From positions 124,001 to 188,000 of the forward strand of contig NZ_BMRM01000020.1 in NCBI RefSeq assembly GCF_014648635.1: 64,000 nucleotides of DNA, given 5' to 3'. The DNA is from Streptomyces cinerochromogenes. GTDB lineage: Bacteria; Actinomycetota; Actinomycetes; Streptomycetales; Streptomycetaceae. A program made the position numbers and the translations under genes. Below are positions 50,232 through 59,423 of this stretch, piece by piece. The notes below the pieces were generated by a model. That model saw only the letters and a list, made by a program, of their open reading frames with translations, was not told the origin of the DNA and searched no databases. The stretch's first letter is position 1; each line of letters opens with the position of its first letter.

Positions 50232-50996
50232 ATGGCCCTCACCGCGTACGACCTCAGCGGACGCACCGCCTTCGTGACCGGAGCCGCCGGCGGGATCGGG
50301 CGGGCCTGCGCCGTCCTGCTCGCCGAGGCGGGGGCGGCGGTGCACTGTGCGGACCGGGACGCGGACGGCCTGGACGGCACGGCCGCGCTGGTCGAGGAGC
50401 GCGGCGGCACGGCCCGGGTCCACGTCCTCGACGTCACCGACCGGGACCGGCTCGGCGAGGCGGTCCGCTCCTGCGAGCGGCTGGACGTACTGGCGGCGAT
50501 CGCCGGGATCATGCACAGCAGCCCGGTGCTGGAGACCCGGGACGAGGATCTCGACCGGGTGCTGAACGTCAACTTCAAGGGAGTGCTGTACGCCTGCCAG
50601 GAGGCGGCCCGGCTGATGCTCGCCCAGGGCACCCGCGGCAGCATCGTCACCATGGCCTCGGGCGCGGTCGACACCGGCGGCGCCGGACTGCTCTGCTACG
50701 GCGCGGCGAAGGCGGCCGTGGTGCAGCTGACGAAGACGCTGGCCACCGAGGTCGGCCCGCACGGCATCCGGGTCAACGCGGTCGCACCGGGCTGGATCCG
50801 CACCCCCATGACCGAACGTCACGACCGGGCGGCGCAGGCGCACACCGAGGCCGCGATGACCCGGCTGACCCCGCTCGGCCGGGTCGGCGAACCGGACGAC
50901 GTCGCGCACGCGGTGCTGTATCTCGCCTCGGACGCCTCGGCCTTCACGACGGGTCAGATACTTCGCCCGAACGGGGGCGTGGCGATGCCCTGGTGA
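50232..50996 (+). CDS. SDR-family oxidoreductase
   Basis: The 254-residue protein is a classical SDR. It has TGAAGGIG near residue 17, the Asp after beta-strand 2 (CADRD) favouring NAD(H), the catalytic Ser in TMASGAVD, YGAAK (about residues 155-159), VAPGWIRTPM, and a C-terminal RPNGGVAMPW. Compared with the other SDR here (12823-13635) the two cofactor-specificity residues differ. It is transcribed from its own promoter with a TGACG dyad. Substrate unknown. Confidence 0.85.
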   Translation: MALTAYDLSGRTAFVTGAAGGIGRACAVLLAEAGAAVHCADRDADGLDGTAALVEERGGTARVHVLDVTDRDRLGEAVRSCERLDVLAAIAGIMHSSPVLETRDEDLDRVLNVNFKGVLYACQEAARLMLAQGTRGSIVTMASGAVDTGGAGLLCYGAAKAAVVQLTKTLATEVGPHGIRVNAVAPGWIRTPMTERHDRAAQAHTEAAMTRLTPLGRVGEPDDVAHAVLYLASDASAFTTGQILRPNGGVAMPW

Positions 50997-51222
50997 CGTC
51001 CCCGCCCCGCCGGGCGGCCGGCCGGCGCCCCGTCGGGGCGGCCCCGCTCGCGCGTCCCTTGGGCACGCAGTGCACGGGCAGCAGGCTCAGCCCCCACCCG
51101 CCGGTCACGACGGCCGCCTCCACCACGCCCGGGCCCTCGCCCTCGGCGAGCCTGAGCACGGCCCACCACCACACCGCCCCGGCTCCGAGCGCGAGCGTCC
51201 GGCGCACTGTCCGTCCCACCAT
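50944..51222 (-). CDS. Small membrane protein, function unknown, overlapping the SDR 3' end
   Basis: The 92-residue product from the ATG at 51222 has one or two membrane segments (LALGAGAVWWWAVLRLAEG and VVEAAVVTGGWGLSLLPVHCV) and a basic C-terminal tail. Its third codon positions are strongly G/C, unlike a chance frame. GGAGG lies 11 nt upstream of this ATG; two GTGs further up are alternatives. Its last 53 bp overlap the end of the SDR gene on the other strand. I rate it as likely real but uncharacterised. Confidence 0.5.
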   Translation of the reverse strand: MVGRTVRRTLALGAGAVWWWAVLRLAEGEGPGVVEAAVVTGGWGLSLLPVHCVPKGRASGAAPTGRRPAARRGGDVTRASPRPRSGEVSDPS

Positions 51223-51357
51223 GCCCGCCACCACCTCCAGCCGGACGCTAGACCGTCGCCCGCCCCGCGCGGGAGGCGCACCACGGGCTCACCGATGCAA
51301 CACCCGGTCCACCCGGCATCGCAGGTGACGACCGCCCCTGGCCGCCGGCCGCGACGG

Positions 51358-51828
51358 CTAGGCGTTCTCCGCCTGGAACATCCAGTGGTGCTTCTCCAGG
51401 TCGGCGGTGATCGCGATCAGGAGGTCCTGGGACACAGCGTCCGGCTCCCCGGTCGCCTCCACCCGCTCCCTCATGCGGGTGATCACCGAGCCGAGCGCGT
51501 CCACCATCGCCCCGACCGCGTCCGTGTCCTTGATCCACCCCGCCGGAGTGGTCTTGATGCCGCTGCCGGAGGCCACTGTGGCGGCGCGCCCGTCGGGCGG
51601 TACGCCCAGCGCGGAAGCCCGCTCGGCCACCGTGTCCGAGTGGGTGCGGGCGGAGTCGACGACCTCGTCGAGCTGGAGGTGTATGGAACGGAAGCGGGGG
51701 CCGACGATGTTCCAGTGGATCTGCTTGGCGACCAGGGCGAGGTCCACCAGGTCGACCAGGGCGCCCTGCAGGGCCTCCGCCACGGTCTTCAGATCCGCGT
51801 CCGCCAACGGGCTCTTCACGACGTACAT
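51358..51828 (-). CDS. dps: Dps-family ferritin-like DNA-binding protein
   Basis: The 156-residue protein has the complete ferroxidase set: KQIHWNIVGP (first His), FRSIHLQLDEVVD (His and Asp), THSDTVAERASALG (Asp and Glu). Dps forms a dodecamer that stores iron and protects DNA during stress. The ATG at 51828 has GGAGGA 5 nt upstream. Streptomyces carries several Dps paralogues; this is the one near clgR. It is preceded by the clgR terminator at 51955. Confidence 0.93.
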   Translation of the reverse strand: MYVVKSPLADADLKTVAEALQGALVDLVDLALVAKQIHWNIVGPRFRSIHLQLDEVVDSARTHSDTVAERASALGVPPDGRAATVASGSGIKTTPAGWIKDTDAVGAMVDALGSVITRMRERVEATGEPDAVSQDLLIAITADLEKHHWMFQAENA

Positions 51829-51954
51829 CCGCTTCCTCCGGTGTTTCGGCTCCGTCACGTCCTCCCACGATGACCGCACCACGCGATACCGGCAAACGGG
51901 CGCACAGCGGGAGGGAGGGTGCGGAAACCTCGGTGGGCGGCAAAAGACGGCAAA

Positions 51955-52003
51955 AAGCCACGGCCGACTCGTCCAGGTCTCCCTGGAGAGCCGGCCGTGG
52001 CTT
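51955..52003 (-). terminator. Rho-independent terminator of clgR
   Basis: AAGCCACGGCC (51955-51965) pairs with GGCCGTGGCTT (51993-52003), enclosing an inner TCCAGG/CCTGGA hairpin. On the minus strand the stem is followed by TTTTT, a classical terminator about 37 bp after the clgR stop. Confidence 0.88.
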
Positions 52004-52039
52004 CAGCCGTATCGGGTTGCTAGGCCGCGCGGGCGTGTG

Positions 52040-52414
52040 TCACGCGGCGACCACGTCCACCGCCTCCGCGGGTGCCTTGATGGTCACCCGTTCCGGTGGC
52101 ACACCGGTCACCGACACGGAACCCAGCATCGGTCGGACCGGCGTGGGCACGGGCTCGGTGGCCGCGGCGGACTGGGCCAGTTCGGCGAGCGCCAGCTCGT
52201 CGCTCACTTCCCGCATGAGTTCCGACATCCGTACGTCCAGCGCGTCGCAGATGGCGGCGAGCAGCTCGGAGGAAGCCTCCTTCTGCCCCCGCTCCACCTC
52301 GGAGAGATAGCCGAGTGAGACTCGGGCGGACGAGGAGACTTCGCGCAGAGTACGGCCCTGGCGTTGGCGCTGCCGACGCAGCACGTCACCCAGCAGGCGA
52401 CGGAGCAGAATCAT
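52040..52414 (-). CDS. clgR: ClgR-type Xre-family regulator of Clp/Lon proteases
   Basis: The 124-residue regulator has the Xre helix-turn-helix (GRTLREVSSSARVSLGYLSEVERGQKEAS, about residues 18-46), then a helical dimer part. It sits in the conserved order clgR-cinA-pgsA found in Streptomyces and Mycobacterium, where ClgR activates clpP1P2, clpC and lon. It ends in VVAA; C-terminal alanines mark such regulators for ClpP degradation. The ATG at 52414 follows GGAGGG at 8 nt. It has its own promoter region of 109 bp after cinA. Confidence 0.9.
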   Translation of the reverse strand: MILLRRLLGDVLRRQRQRQGRTLREVSSSARVSLGYLSEVERGQKEASSELLAAICDALDVRMSELMREVSDELALAELAQSAAATEPVPTPVRPMLGSVSVTGVPPERVTIKAPAEAVDVVAA

Positions 52415-52523
52415 CGGTGGCTCCCTCCTCGGACCGCGTAGCCGCATCCTTCTCGCCCCACCGTACCGCCTTGCGCCGCGGCCGTGCGGGGAGCGATGTC
52501 GTGTTCACTCAGGGCTGCAAACA

Positions 52524-53069
52524 TCAAAACCCCCCGTTCCGTTCCGTATCCTGTGCCCGCTCATTCCCAGTCTGTTCGCCCGCAAGCTGCTCCAGGAGCA
52601 CTGCGAGTACGCTCCGTACACTCTCCATACGAATTTCCGCACGGCCGCCGTTCAACCGCAGAGCCTCGACTTTTCCGCCAGCGGCAGAACCGGACCGGGC
52701 GTTGAGGGGTCCGTCGACGGCCACGAAGACCGTTCCGACGGGCTTTCCGTCCTGCGGATCCGGGCCTGCGACCCCGGTGGTCGCGATGCCCCAGTCGGCA
52801 CCCAGTGCCGTGCGCACTCCGGCCGCCATCTGGGCCGCGACCTGCGGATCCACCGCTCCGCGCTGGGCCAGCAGGGTGGCGTCGACACCCAGCAGCCGGT
52901 GCTTCAGCTCGGTGGCGTAGGCGGTGATCGAGCCCCGGAACACCCGGGAGGCCCCGGGCACCCCGGTGATCTCCGCCGCTACCAGGCCACCGGTCAGCGA
53001 CTCCGCGACGGCAAGGGTCTCGCCCCTCACGGTCAGTAGTCGCACCAGTTCGGTGGCCGGGGAACTCAC
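52524..53069 (-). CDS. CinA C-terminal-domain amidohydrolase (PncC-type)
   Basis: The 181-residue protein contains only the CinA C-terminal domain: ELVRLLTVRGETLAVAESLTGG, FRGSITAYATELKHRLLGV, TGVAGPDPQDGKPVGTVFVA. This domain has nicotinamide-mononucleotide deamidase activity in relatives. The GTG at 53069 overlaps the pgsA stop by 4 nt (GTGA), so it is coupled to pgsA. The N-terminal MoeA-like domain of full CinA is absent, as in many actinobacteria. Confidence 0.9.
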   Translation of the reverse strand: MSSPATELVRLLTVRGETLAVAESLTGGLVAAEITGVPGASRVFRGSITAYATELKHRLLGVDATLLAQRGAVDPQVAAQMAAGVRTALGADWGIATTGVAGPDPQDGKPVGTVFVAVDGPLNARSGSAAGGKVEALRLNGGRAEIRMESVRSVLAVLLEQLAGEQTGNERAQDTERNGGF

Positions 53070-53830
53070 GCTTCCTTCTCCTCCAACGCCGCGGCGCGCT
53101 CGGCGATTCCCCGCCGACGCAGCACAATGGCTTGTCTTACGTAGTCGAGGCCGGTCACGACCGTGAGGACGACCGCTGCGGCCATCACCCAGAACCTCAG
53201 GGTGGCCAGCCACCCCGTCAGTGCCAGGACGTACATCCCGACGGCCACGCCCTGGGTGAGCGTCTTCAGCTTGCCGCCCCGGCTGGCGGGGATCACGCCG
53301 TAGCGAATGACCAGAAAACGCAGAAGGGTGATGCCGAGTTCCCTGCCGAGGATCACCCCCGTCACCCACCACGGCAGATCACCGAGGCCCGACAGACAGA
53401 TGAGCGCCGCACCCATGATCGCCTTGTCGGCGATGGGGTCGGCGATCTTCCCGAAGTCGGTGACCAGGTTGTAGGTGCGGGCCAGGTGCCCGTCGAACAG
53501 GTCGGTGATCATGGCGACGGCGAAGGCCGCCCAGGCGAGGGAGCGCCAGGCCGGGTCGTAGCCGCCGCCCGCCAGCATCAGGGCCACGAAGCCGGGCACC
53601 AGGAGCAGCCGGAGCATCGTCAGCAGATTGGCGACGTTCCAGACGCTCGCCTGGTTGACGGCCGCGGCCGCGATCTTCCCGCCCCGCGCGGGCTTGCCGC
53701 CGCTCTCGGGGGCCGTGGCCGGACCCGAAGCAGAACCGGAGACCTCGGACCGGGCGCCGTCGGCGGCGGGGCCCCGGGCGCCGTGCGCGCCGGAGGAGCC
53801 GCCCGCGGCGGATGCCGGGACTCCGGTCAT
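53066..53830 (-). CDS. pgsA: CDP-diacylglycerol-glycerol-3-phosphate 3-phosphatidyltransferase PgsA
   Basis: The 254-residue enzyme has a Gly/Ala/Ser-rich N-terminal tail (about 55 residues) and a CDP-alcohol phosphotransferase domain. The motif DLFDGHLARTYNLVTDFGK ends in IADPIAD, giving the D(x2)DG(x2)AR(x8)G(x3)D(x3)D signature. About five membrane helices follow. It makes phosphatidylglycerol phosphate in the cytoplasmic membrane. Its start overlaps the rimO stop (ATGA) and its stop overlaps the cinA-type start, so rimO-pgsA-cinA is one translation-coupled unit. Confidence 0.9.
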   Translation of the reverse strand: MTGVPASAAGGSSGAHGARGPAADGARSEVSGSASGPATAPESGGKPARGGKIAAAAVNQASVWNVANLLTMLRLLLVPGFVALMLAGGGYDPAWRSLAWAAFAVAMITDLFDGHLARTYNLVTDFGKIADPIADKAIMGAALICLSGLGDLPWWVTGVILGRELGITLLRFLVIRYGVIPASRGGKLKTLTQGVAVGMYVLALTGWLATLRFWVMAAAVVLTVVTGLDYVRQAIVLRRRGIAERAAALEEKEA

Positions 53831-55299
53831 CTGCCCGCCTCCTCACTACACCCGAGCGAGCCGGTCAGCGGCTCGGCCACCAGGTCGACACCTTCCGTAC
53901 CGACCACCTTCGCCTCGACCATACGTCCGACGCTCAGGCCTTCGCCGCTCGTGAGGAGCACCTGGCCGTCGGTCTCCGGCGCCTGGTGCGCGGCACGGCC
54001 GTAGACGCCCTCCTCCTCGTCCACGGACTCCACCAGGACCCGGAGGGTCTCGCCGACGCGCTCCTCGGCGCGCTGCGAGACGAGCTCCTCGGCGAGCCGG
54101 GAGATGTGGGCCAGGCGCTCGGCGACGACGTCCTCGTCCAGCTTGTTGTCGTACGTCGCCGCTTCCGTGCCCTCCTCGTCGGAGTAGCCGAAGACACCGA
54201 TCGCGTCCAGCCGGGCGCCGTTCAGGAAGCGCTCCAGCTCGGCGAGGTCGGACTCGGTCTCGCCGGGGAAGCCGACGATGAAGTTGGAGCGCACGCCGGC
54301 CTCGGGCGCCTTGCTCCGGATGGTGTCGAGCAGCTCCAGGAACCGGTCGGTGTCGCCGAAGCGGCGCATGGCGCGCAGCACGTCGGGCGCGGAGTGCTGG
54401 AAGGACAGGTCGAAGTACGGCGCGACCTTGGGGGTGGAGGTCAGGACGTCGATGAGACCCGGGCGCATCTCGGCCGGCTGGAGGTAGCTGACCCGGACCC
54501 GCTCGATGCCGTCGACCTCGGCCAGCTCCGGCAGCAGGGACTCCAGCAGGCGGATGTCGCCGAGGTCCTTGCCGTAGGAGGTGTTGTTCTCGGAGACCAG
54601 CATGATCTCCTTCACGCCCTGCTCGGCCAGCCAGCGGGTCTCGTTCAGGACATCGCTGGGGCGGCGGGAGATGAAGGAGCCGCGGAAGGACGGGATGGCG
54701 CAGAACGAGCAGCGCCGGTCGCAGCCGGAGGCCAGCTTCACCGAGGCGACCGGGGAGCCGTCGAGCCGGCGGCGCAGGGGCGCGCGGGGACCCGATGCGG
54801 GCGCGACGCCCTCCGGGAGGTCGGCCGGGGCGTGCCCGGGCAGCGCCACCGAGGCGGCCGACTCCTGGCGCTCGGCCGGGCTGATCGGCAGCAGCTTGCG
54901 CCGGTCGCGCGGGGTGTGGGAGGCGTGGATGCCGCCGGACAGGATGGTCTGCAGGCGGTCGGAGATGTCCGTGTAGTCGTCGAAACCGAGCACGCCGTCG
55001 GCCTCGGGCAGCGCCTCGGCCAGTTCCTTGCCGTACCGCTCGGCCATGCAGCCCACCGCCACGACGGCCTGGGTTCTCCCGTGGCCCTTGAGGTCGTTCG
55101 CCTCCAGCAGGGCGTCGACGGAGTCCTTCTTCGCGGCCTCCACGAAGCCACAGGTGTTGACCACGGCGACGTCGGCGTCCGCGGCGTCCTCGACGAGCTG
55201 CCAGCCGTCCGCCTCCAAACGGCCTGCGAGCTCCTCGGAGTCCACCTCGTTACGGGCGCAGCCGAGAGTGACCAGTGCGACGGTACGGCGTTCAGGCAT
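53827..55299 (-). CDS. rimO: Ribosomal protein S12 methylthiotransferase RimO
   Basis: The 490-residue radical-SAM enzyme starts MPERRTVALVTLGCARNEVD, with the auxiliary-cluster cysteines TLGCARN, VNTCGFVE, VGCMAERY. The SAM cluster is CDRRCSFCAIPSFRG, and a TRAM domain is C-terminal. It methylthiolates Asp of ribosomal protein S12. Compared with MiaB in the same window it has CxxxCxxC in CDRRCSFC and the S12-type TLGCARN start. TAGTCT ends 7 nt before the ATG, indicating a leaderless transcript. Confidence 0.94.
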   Translation of the reverse strand: MPERRTVALVTLGCARNEVDSEELAGRLEADGWQLVEDAADADVAVVNTCGFVEAAKKDSVDALLEANDLKGHGRTQAVVAVGCMAERYGKELAEALPEADGVLGFDDYTDISDRLQTILSGGIHASHTPRDRRKLLPISPAERQESAASVALPGHAPADLPEGVAPASGPRAPLRRRLDGSPVASVKLASGCDRRCSFCAIPSFRGSFISRRPSDVLNETRWLAEQGVKEIMLVSENNTSYGKDLGDIRLLESLLPELAEVDGIERVRVSYLQPAEMRPGLIDVLTSTPKVAPYFDLSFQHSAPDVLRAMRRFGDTDRFLELLDTIRSKAPEAGVRSNFIVGFPGETESDLAELERFLNGARLDAIGVFGYSDEEGTEAATYDNKLDEDVVAERLAHISRLAEELVSQRAEERVGETLRVLVESVDEEEGVYGRAAHQAPETDGQVLLTSGEGLSVGRMVEAKVVGTEGVDLVAEPLTGSLGCSEEAGR

Positions 55300-55306
55300 G
55301 GGCTCA

Positions 55307-55312
55307 AGACTA
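55307..55312 (-). promoter_or_regulatory. -10 box for leaderless rimO
   Basis: On the minus strand TAGTCT lies 7 nt before the rimO ATG, with no ribosome site. No good -35. Confidence 0.42.
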
Positions 55313-55396
55313 CTTTGTCTCACTGACAGCCCACGTCGACGGGGTTGGCCGATTGTGGCCGACTCCGTCACACCCCGGTCCGCCGGGGCGTCCTCG

Positions 55397-56239
55397 TCAG
55401 CCCGCCACCGGGTCGCCCTTCGTGTAGGTGAGGCGCTCGACCGCGCCGGGCCGGAAGGTGTCCTCGATCTTCTTGCCGTTGACGTACAGCTCGATCGCGC
55501 CCGCGTCGCCGAGGATCAGGTTGATCTTCGAGCTGTCCTGGAAGGTCTTGGACTGGCCCTTCTTCAGCAGCCCGTCGAAGAGCATCCGGCCGTTGTGGTC
55601 CTGGGCCGAGATCCAGCTGCGTCCGTTCGGCGCGCTGACCTGGACGGTGACCTTGTCCTGGGGCGCGGCGGCGATGGCGCTGTCGGAGGGCTCGCCGGTC
55701 GGCTCGGCGGGCTTGTTCTTCTTCGGGGTGGGCACGGCGGACTTGCCGGCGCTGGGCGTGGTGCCCTCGGCGACCTGGGACTTCGCGTCGCCGGAGTCGT
55801 CGCCGCCCTTGAAGGCGGTGAACCCGACGAACCCGATCACGACGACGATCGCGGCGACCATGGCCGCGGTCCAGTTCGGGCCGCGCCGCTCGGGCCGGAT
55901 CCGCTCCGCCTCGAACAGGGGTGCGGCCGGGGTGGGCGCGGGCCGGCCGCCGTGCTCGGCGTCGAACTGGGCGATCAGCGGTCCGGGGTCGAGGCGGACG
56001 GCCCTGGCCAGCGTGCGGATGTGGCCGCGGGCGTACACGTCGCCGCCGCAGGGGGCGAAGTCGTCCGCCTCGATGGCGTGCACGATGGCGATACGGACAC
56101 GAGTGGCACTGCTGACCTGTTCCACGGTGAGCCCGGCCGCGATCCGCGCCTGCTGGAGGGCGCGGCCCACGGAGGGTCGGGCTTCCTGGGACTCGGCTGG
56201 GAACGGACGCTCGTCTTCAGGGGAGTTGCCGATGGACAC
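55397..56239 (-). CDS. RodZ-like membrane protein with helix-turn-helix
   Basis: The 280-residue protein has an N-terminal HTH_25-type domain (VGRALQQARIAAGLTVEQVSSATRVR, residues about 24-49). A membrane helix follows (AAMVAAIVVVIGFVGFTAF, about 125-143), then an Ala/Pro/Lys linker and an extracytoplasmic DUF4115 beta domain (VTVQVSAPNGRSWISAQD, then LILGDAGAIELYVNGKK). This is the RodZ architecture, which links the cytoskeleton to the cell-wall machinery. In Streptomyces, where MreB acts in sporulation, its role is unclear. It lies between rimO and ftsK. Confidence 0.82.
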   Translation of the reverse strand: MSIGNSPEDERPFPAESQEARPSVGRALQQARIAAGLTVEQVSSATRVRIAIVHAIEADDFAPCGGDVYARGHIRTLARAVRLDPGPLIAQFDAEHGGRPAPTPAAPLFEAERIRPERRGPNWTAAMVAAIVVVIGFVGFTAFKGGDDSGDAKSQVAEGTTPSAGKSAVPTPKKNKPAEPTGEPSDSAIAAAPQDKVTVQVSAPNGRSWISAQDHNGRMLFDGLLKKGQSKTFQDSSKINLILGDAGAIELYVNGKKIEDTFRPGAVERLTYTKGDPVAG

Positions 56240-56521
56240 GGGGGGCGCCTTTCGAGCGTGTAGCCACCTGTGCTGGAAGCTCAGTCTAGGGGGGGTACGA
56301 AAGGGTGGGGCAACCGGACGGTAGGACTTTGTGCACCGTCGGACCGGCCGGACAATCCGATGGTTTGACAGGCAGGTACCCCATGATGAGGCCCCTAGCT
56401 GTCCTTTCGCTCAACTGGACGTACGACGAACGGAAACGGTTGCTCACAGATCTCTAACGGGTGCGTCACGGCGATCCCGCCACCCGGCGTAACCCGCTTC
56501 CGCCGAACGGCCCTTCGCCCC

Positions 56522-59299
56522 TCACCCCTCAGACTCCCCGCGAATCACCGCGAGCACGCCGTCCAGGTCGTCAGGTTTCACAAGAACGTCACGCGCCTTC
56601 GAGCCCTCGCTCGGTCCCACGATGTTGCGGGACTCCATGAGGTCCATGAGCCGTCCGGCCTTGGCGAAGCCGACGCGGAGCTTGCGCTGGAGCATGGAGG
56701 TCGACCCGAACTGGGTGGAGACGACCAGCTCGGCCGCCTGGCACAGCAGGTCGAGGTCGTCGCCGATGTCCTCGTCGATCTCCTTCTTCTGCTTGGTGCC
56801 CACGGTGACGTCGTCCCGGAAGACGGGCGCCATCTGGTCCTTGCAGTGCTGGACGACGGCCGCGACCTCCTCCTCGGTCACGAACGCGCCCTGCATACGG
56901 GTCGGCTTGTTCGCGCCCATCGGCAGGAACAGGCCGTCGCCCTTGCCGATCAGCTTCTCGGCGCCGGGCTGGTCGAGGATGACCCGGGAGTCGGCGAGCG
57001 AGGAGGTGGCGAAGGCCAGCCGCGAGGGGACGTTCGCCTTGATCAGGCCGGTGACGACGTCCACGGACGGGCGCTGGGTGGCGAGCACCAGGTGGATGCC
57101 GGCCGCGCGCGCGAGCTGCGTGATGCGCACGATCGCGTCCTCGACGTCCCGCGGGGCCACCATCATCAGGTCGGCCAGCTCGTCCACGATCACCAGCAGG
57201 TACGGGTACGGCTGCAGCTCCCGCTCGCTGCCCTCGGGCGGCTTGACCTTACCCTCGCGCACCGCACGGTTGAAGTCGTCGATGTGCCGGTAGCCGTAGG
57301 CGGCCAGGTCGTCGTACCTGAGGTCCATCTCGCGGACCACCCACTGCAGCGCCTCGGCGGCCCGCTTGGGGTTGGTGATGATCGGCGTGATCAGGTGCGG
57401 GATGCCCTCGTAGGCGGTCAGCTCGACGCGCTTGGGGTCGACCAGGATCATCCGGACGTCCTCCGGGGTCGCCCGCATCATGACCGAGGTGATCAGGCAG
57501 TTGATGCAGGACGACTTGCCGGAGCCCGTGGCGCCGGCGACCAGCATGTGCGGCATCTTCGCCAGCGAGTGCATGACGTACCCGCCCTCGACGTCCTTGC
57601 CGAAGGCCACCAGCATCGGGTCGTCGTCCTCGGCGGACTCCGCGAGCCGCAGGACGTCGCCGAGGTTGACCATCTCCCGGTCGGTGTTCGGGATCTCGAT
57701 GCCCACCGCCGACTTGCCGGGGATCGGGCTGATGATCCGCACGTCCGGGCTGGCGACGGCGTAGGCGATGTTCTTGGTCAGCGCGGTGATCCGCTCGACC
57801 TTCACGGCGGGGCCCAGCTCGACCTCGTAGCGGGTGACCGTCGGACCGCGGGTGAAGCCGGTGACGGCCGCGTCGACCTTGAACTCGGTGAAGACCTGGG
57901 TGAGCGAGGCGACGACCGCGTCGTTGGCGGCGCTGCGCGCCTTGCCGGGGCCGCCGCGCCGGAGGAGCTCCAGGGAGGGCAGCGCGTAGGTGATGTCGCC
58001 GGACAGCTGGAGCTGCTCCGCGCGCGCGGGCAGGTCGCGGGGCTGCTCCGGCGCCTTCTTGGTCAGGTCCGGTACGGCCTTGGTCAGGTCGGGTACGGCC
58101 TTGGTCGGGTCGGGTGCGGCCTCGGTCCCCCGCTTGCCCTGCCTGGGCCGGGCGGCCGGGACCGGCGCGGGCGCGGGCTCCGCCGCGGGAGCGGGCACCG
58201 GGGTGGTGTCCTCGCGCTCGCCCGCGCTCACCCCCTGGGTGAGGTCGGCGACGAGCGGGGACGGCGGCATGCCGTGCATCACGGCGCCGTCGAGCGCGGC
58301 TGCCGCGGCCGCCGCGACGTCCACGGCGTCCAGCCGGCGCTGCGGGTCCGGCTGGGGCACCGCGGAGCGCCTGGGGCGCCCACGGCGCTGCGAGAGGGCC
58401 TCCTCCTCGGCGCGCTCCGGCTCGTACGCCGCAGGGGCGCCGGCGCGTCTGCGGGGGCGCGTGGACGTCGCCTCGCGCCACTGCTCGTCGTAGGCCTCCT
58501 CCTCCGCGAGCCGGTCCTCCTCGGGATCGCGCAGCACGCCGAGGTGGACGCCGAGCGTCCGCAGCCGCTGCGGGATCGCGTTGACCGGGGTCGCGGTCAC
58601 CACCAGCAGCCCGAAGACGGTCAGCAGCACCAGCAGGGGTACGGCGAGCACCTCGGTCATGGTGTACGTCAGCGGGGTGGCCGCCGCCCAGCCGATGAGG
58701 CCGCCGGCGTCCCTTATGCCCTGCATGCCGTCGCTGCGCGCGGGTGAGCCGCAGGCGATGTGGACCTGGCCGAGCACGCCGATGACGAGCGCGGACAGGC
58801 CGATCACGATCCGCCCGTTGGCCTCCGGCTGCTCCGGGTGCCGGATGAACCGTACGGCGATCACCGCGAGCAGTATCGGCACGAGCAGGTCGAGCCGGCC
58901 GAAGGCGCCGGTGACCAGGATCTCGACCAGGTCGCCGACGGGCCCGCGCAGGTCCGCCCAGGTGCCGGCGGCGACGATCAGGGCGATGCCGAGCAGCAGC
59001 AGCGCGACGCCGTCCTTGCGGTGGGCGGGGTCGAGGTTCTTCGCGCCCTGCCCTATGCCGCGGAAGACGGCGCCGACGGCGTGCGCGAGGCCGAGCCAGA
59101 GCGCGCGCACGAGCCGGTACACGCCCCCGGTGGGGCTGGGTACCGGCCTCGGCGGCGGGGCCTTCCTCGTCACGGCCTTCTTGGCGGGCGCCTTCTTGGC
59201 CGGGGCCTTCTTCGCGGCGGCCTTCCTCGCCGGAGCCTTCGCGGGAGCCGCCGCCTTCTTGGCGGGCTGCTTCTTGGCTGCGGAGGGACGTGAGGCCAT
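56522..59299 (-). CDS. ftsK: DNA translocase FtsK
   Basis: The 925-residue translocase has a Lys/Ala-rich N-terminus with KKAPAKKAPAKKA repeats. Four membrane helices (about residues 80-240) and a Pro/Ala linker follow. The motor domain has Walker A GATGSGKSSCIN and Walker B LLVIVDELADLMM, with the C-terminal gamma domain in the last 70 residues (QAAELVVSTQFGSTSMLQRKLRVG). It pumps chromosomes during sporulation septation. The ATG at 59299 is 18 codons into an open frame; TAACCT ends 7 nt upstream, so a leaderless start is likely. The 282-bp gap to the rodZ-like gene holds no gene or clear hairpin. Confidence 0.95.
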   Translation of the reverse strand: MASRPSAAKKQPAKKAAAPAKAPARKAAAKKAPAKKAPAKKAVTRKAPPPRPVPSPTGGVYRLVRALWLGLAHAVGAVFRGIGQGAKNLDPAHRKDGVALLLLGIALIVAAGTWADLRGPVGDLVEILVTGAFGRLDLLVPILLAVIAVRFIRHPEQPEANGRIVIGLSALVIGVLGQVHIACGSPARSDGMQGIRDAGGLIGWAAATPLTYTMTEVLAVPLLVLLTVFGLLVVTATPVNAIPQRLRTLGVHLGVLRDPEEDRLAEEEAYDEQWREATSTRPRRRAGAPAAYEPERAEEEALSQRRGRPRRSAVPQPDPQRRLDAVDVAAAAAAALDGAVMHGMPPSPLVADLTQGVSAGEREDTTPVPAPAAEPAPAPVPAARPRQGKRGTEAAPDPTKAVPDLTKAVPDLTKKAPEQPRDLPARAEQLQLSGDITYALPSLELLRRGGPGKARSAANDAVVASLTQVFTEFKVDAAVTGFTRGPTVTRYEVELGPAVKVERITALTKNIAYAVASPDVRIISPIPGKSAVGIEIPNTDREMVNLGDVLRLAESAEDDDPMLVAFGKDVEGGYVMHSLAKMPHMLVAGATGSGKSSCINCLITSVMMRATPEDVRMILVDPKRVELTAYEGIPHLITPIITNPKRAAEALQWVVREMDLRYDDLAAYGYRHIDDFNRAVREGKVKPPEGSERELQPYPYLLVIVDELADLMMVAPRDVEDAIVRITQLARAAGIHLVLATQRPSVDVVTGLIKANVPSRLAFATSSLADSRVILDQPGAEKLIGKGDGLFLPMGANKPTRMQGAFVTEEEVAAVVQHCKDQMAPVFRDDVTVGTKQKKEIDEDIGDDLDLLCQAAELVVSTQFGSTSMLQRKLRVGFAKAGRLMDLMESRNIVGPSEGSKARDVLVKPDDLDGVLAVIRGESEG

Positions 59300-59306
59300 G
59301 GGTGTG

Positions 59307-59312
59307 AGGTTA
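59307..59312 (-). promoter_or_regulatory. -10 box for leaderless ftsK
   Basis: On the minus strand TAACCT lies 7 nt upstream of the ftsK ATG and no ribosome site is visible. Confidence 0.42.
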
Positions 59313-59423
59313 CCGGGGGAGACGACGGCGGACACGTGTGCCCACAGCTTCACCCGATCGTGTCGTGCCTGCCGGGGCGCGGAACTGACGCACGCTCATC
59401 CGCAACCGCCGTCCCGGCGTGCG

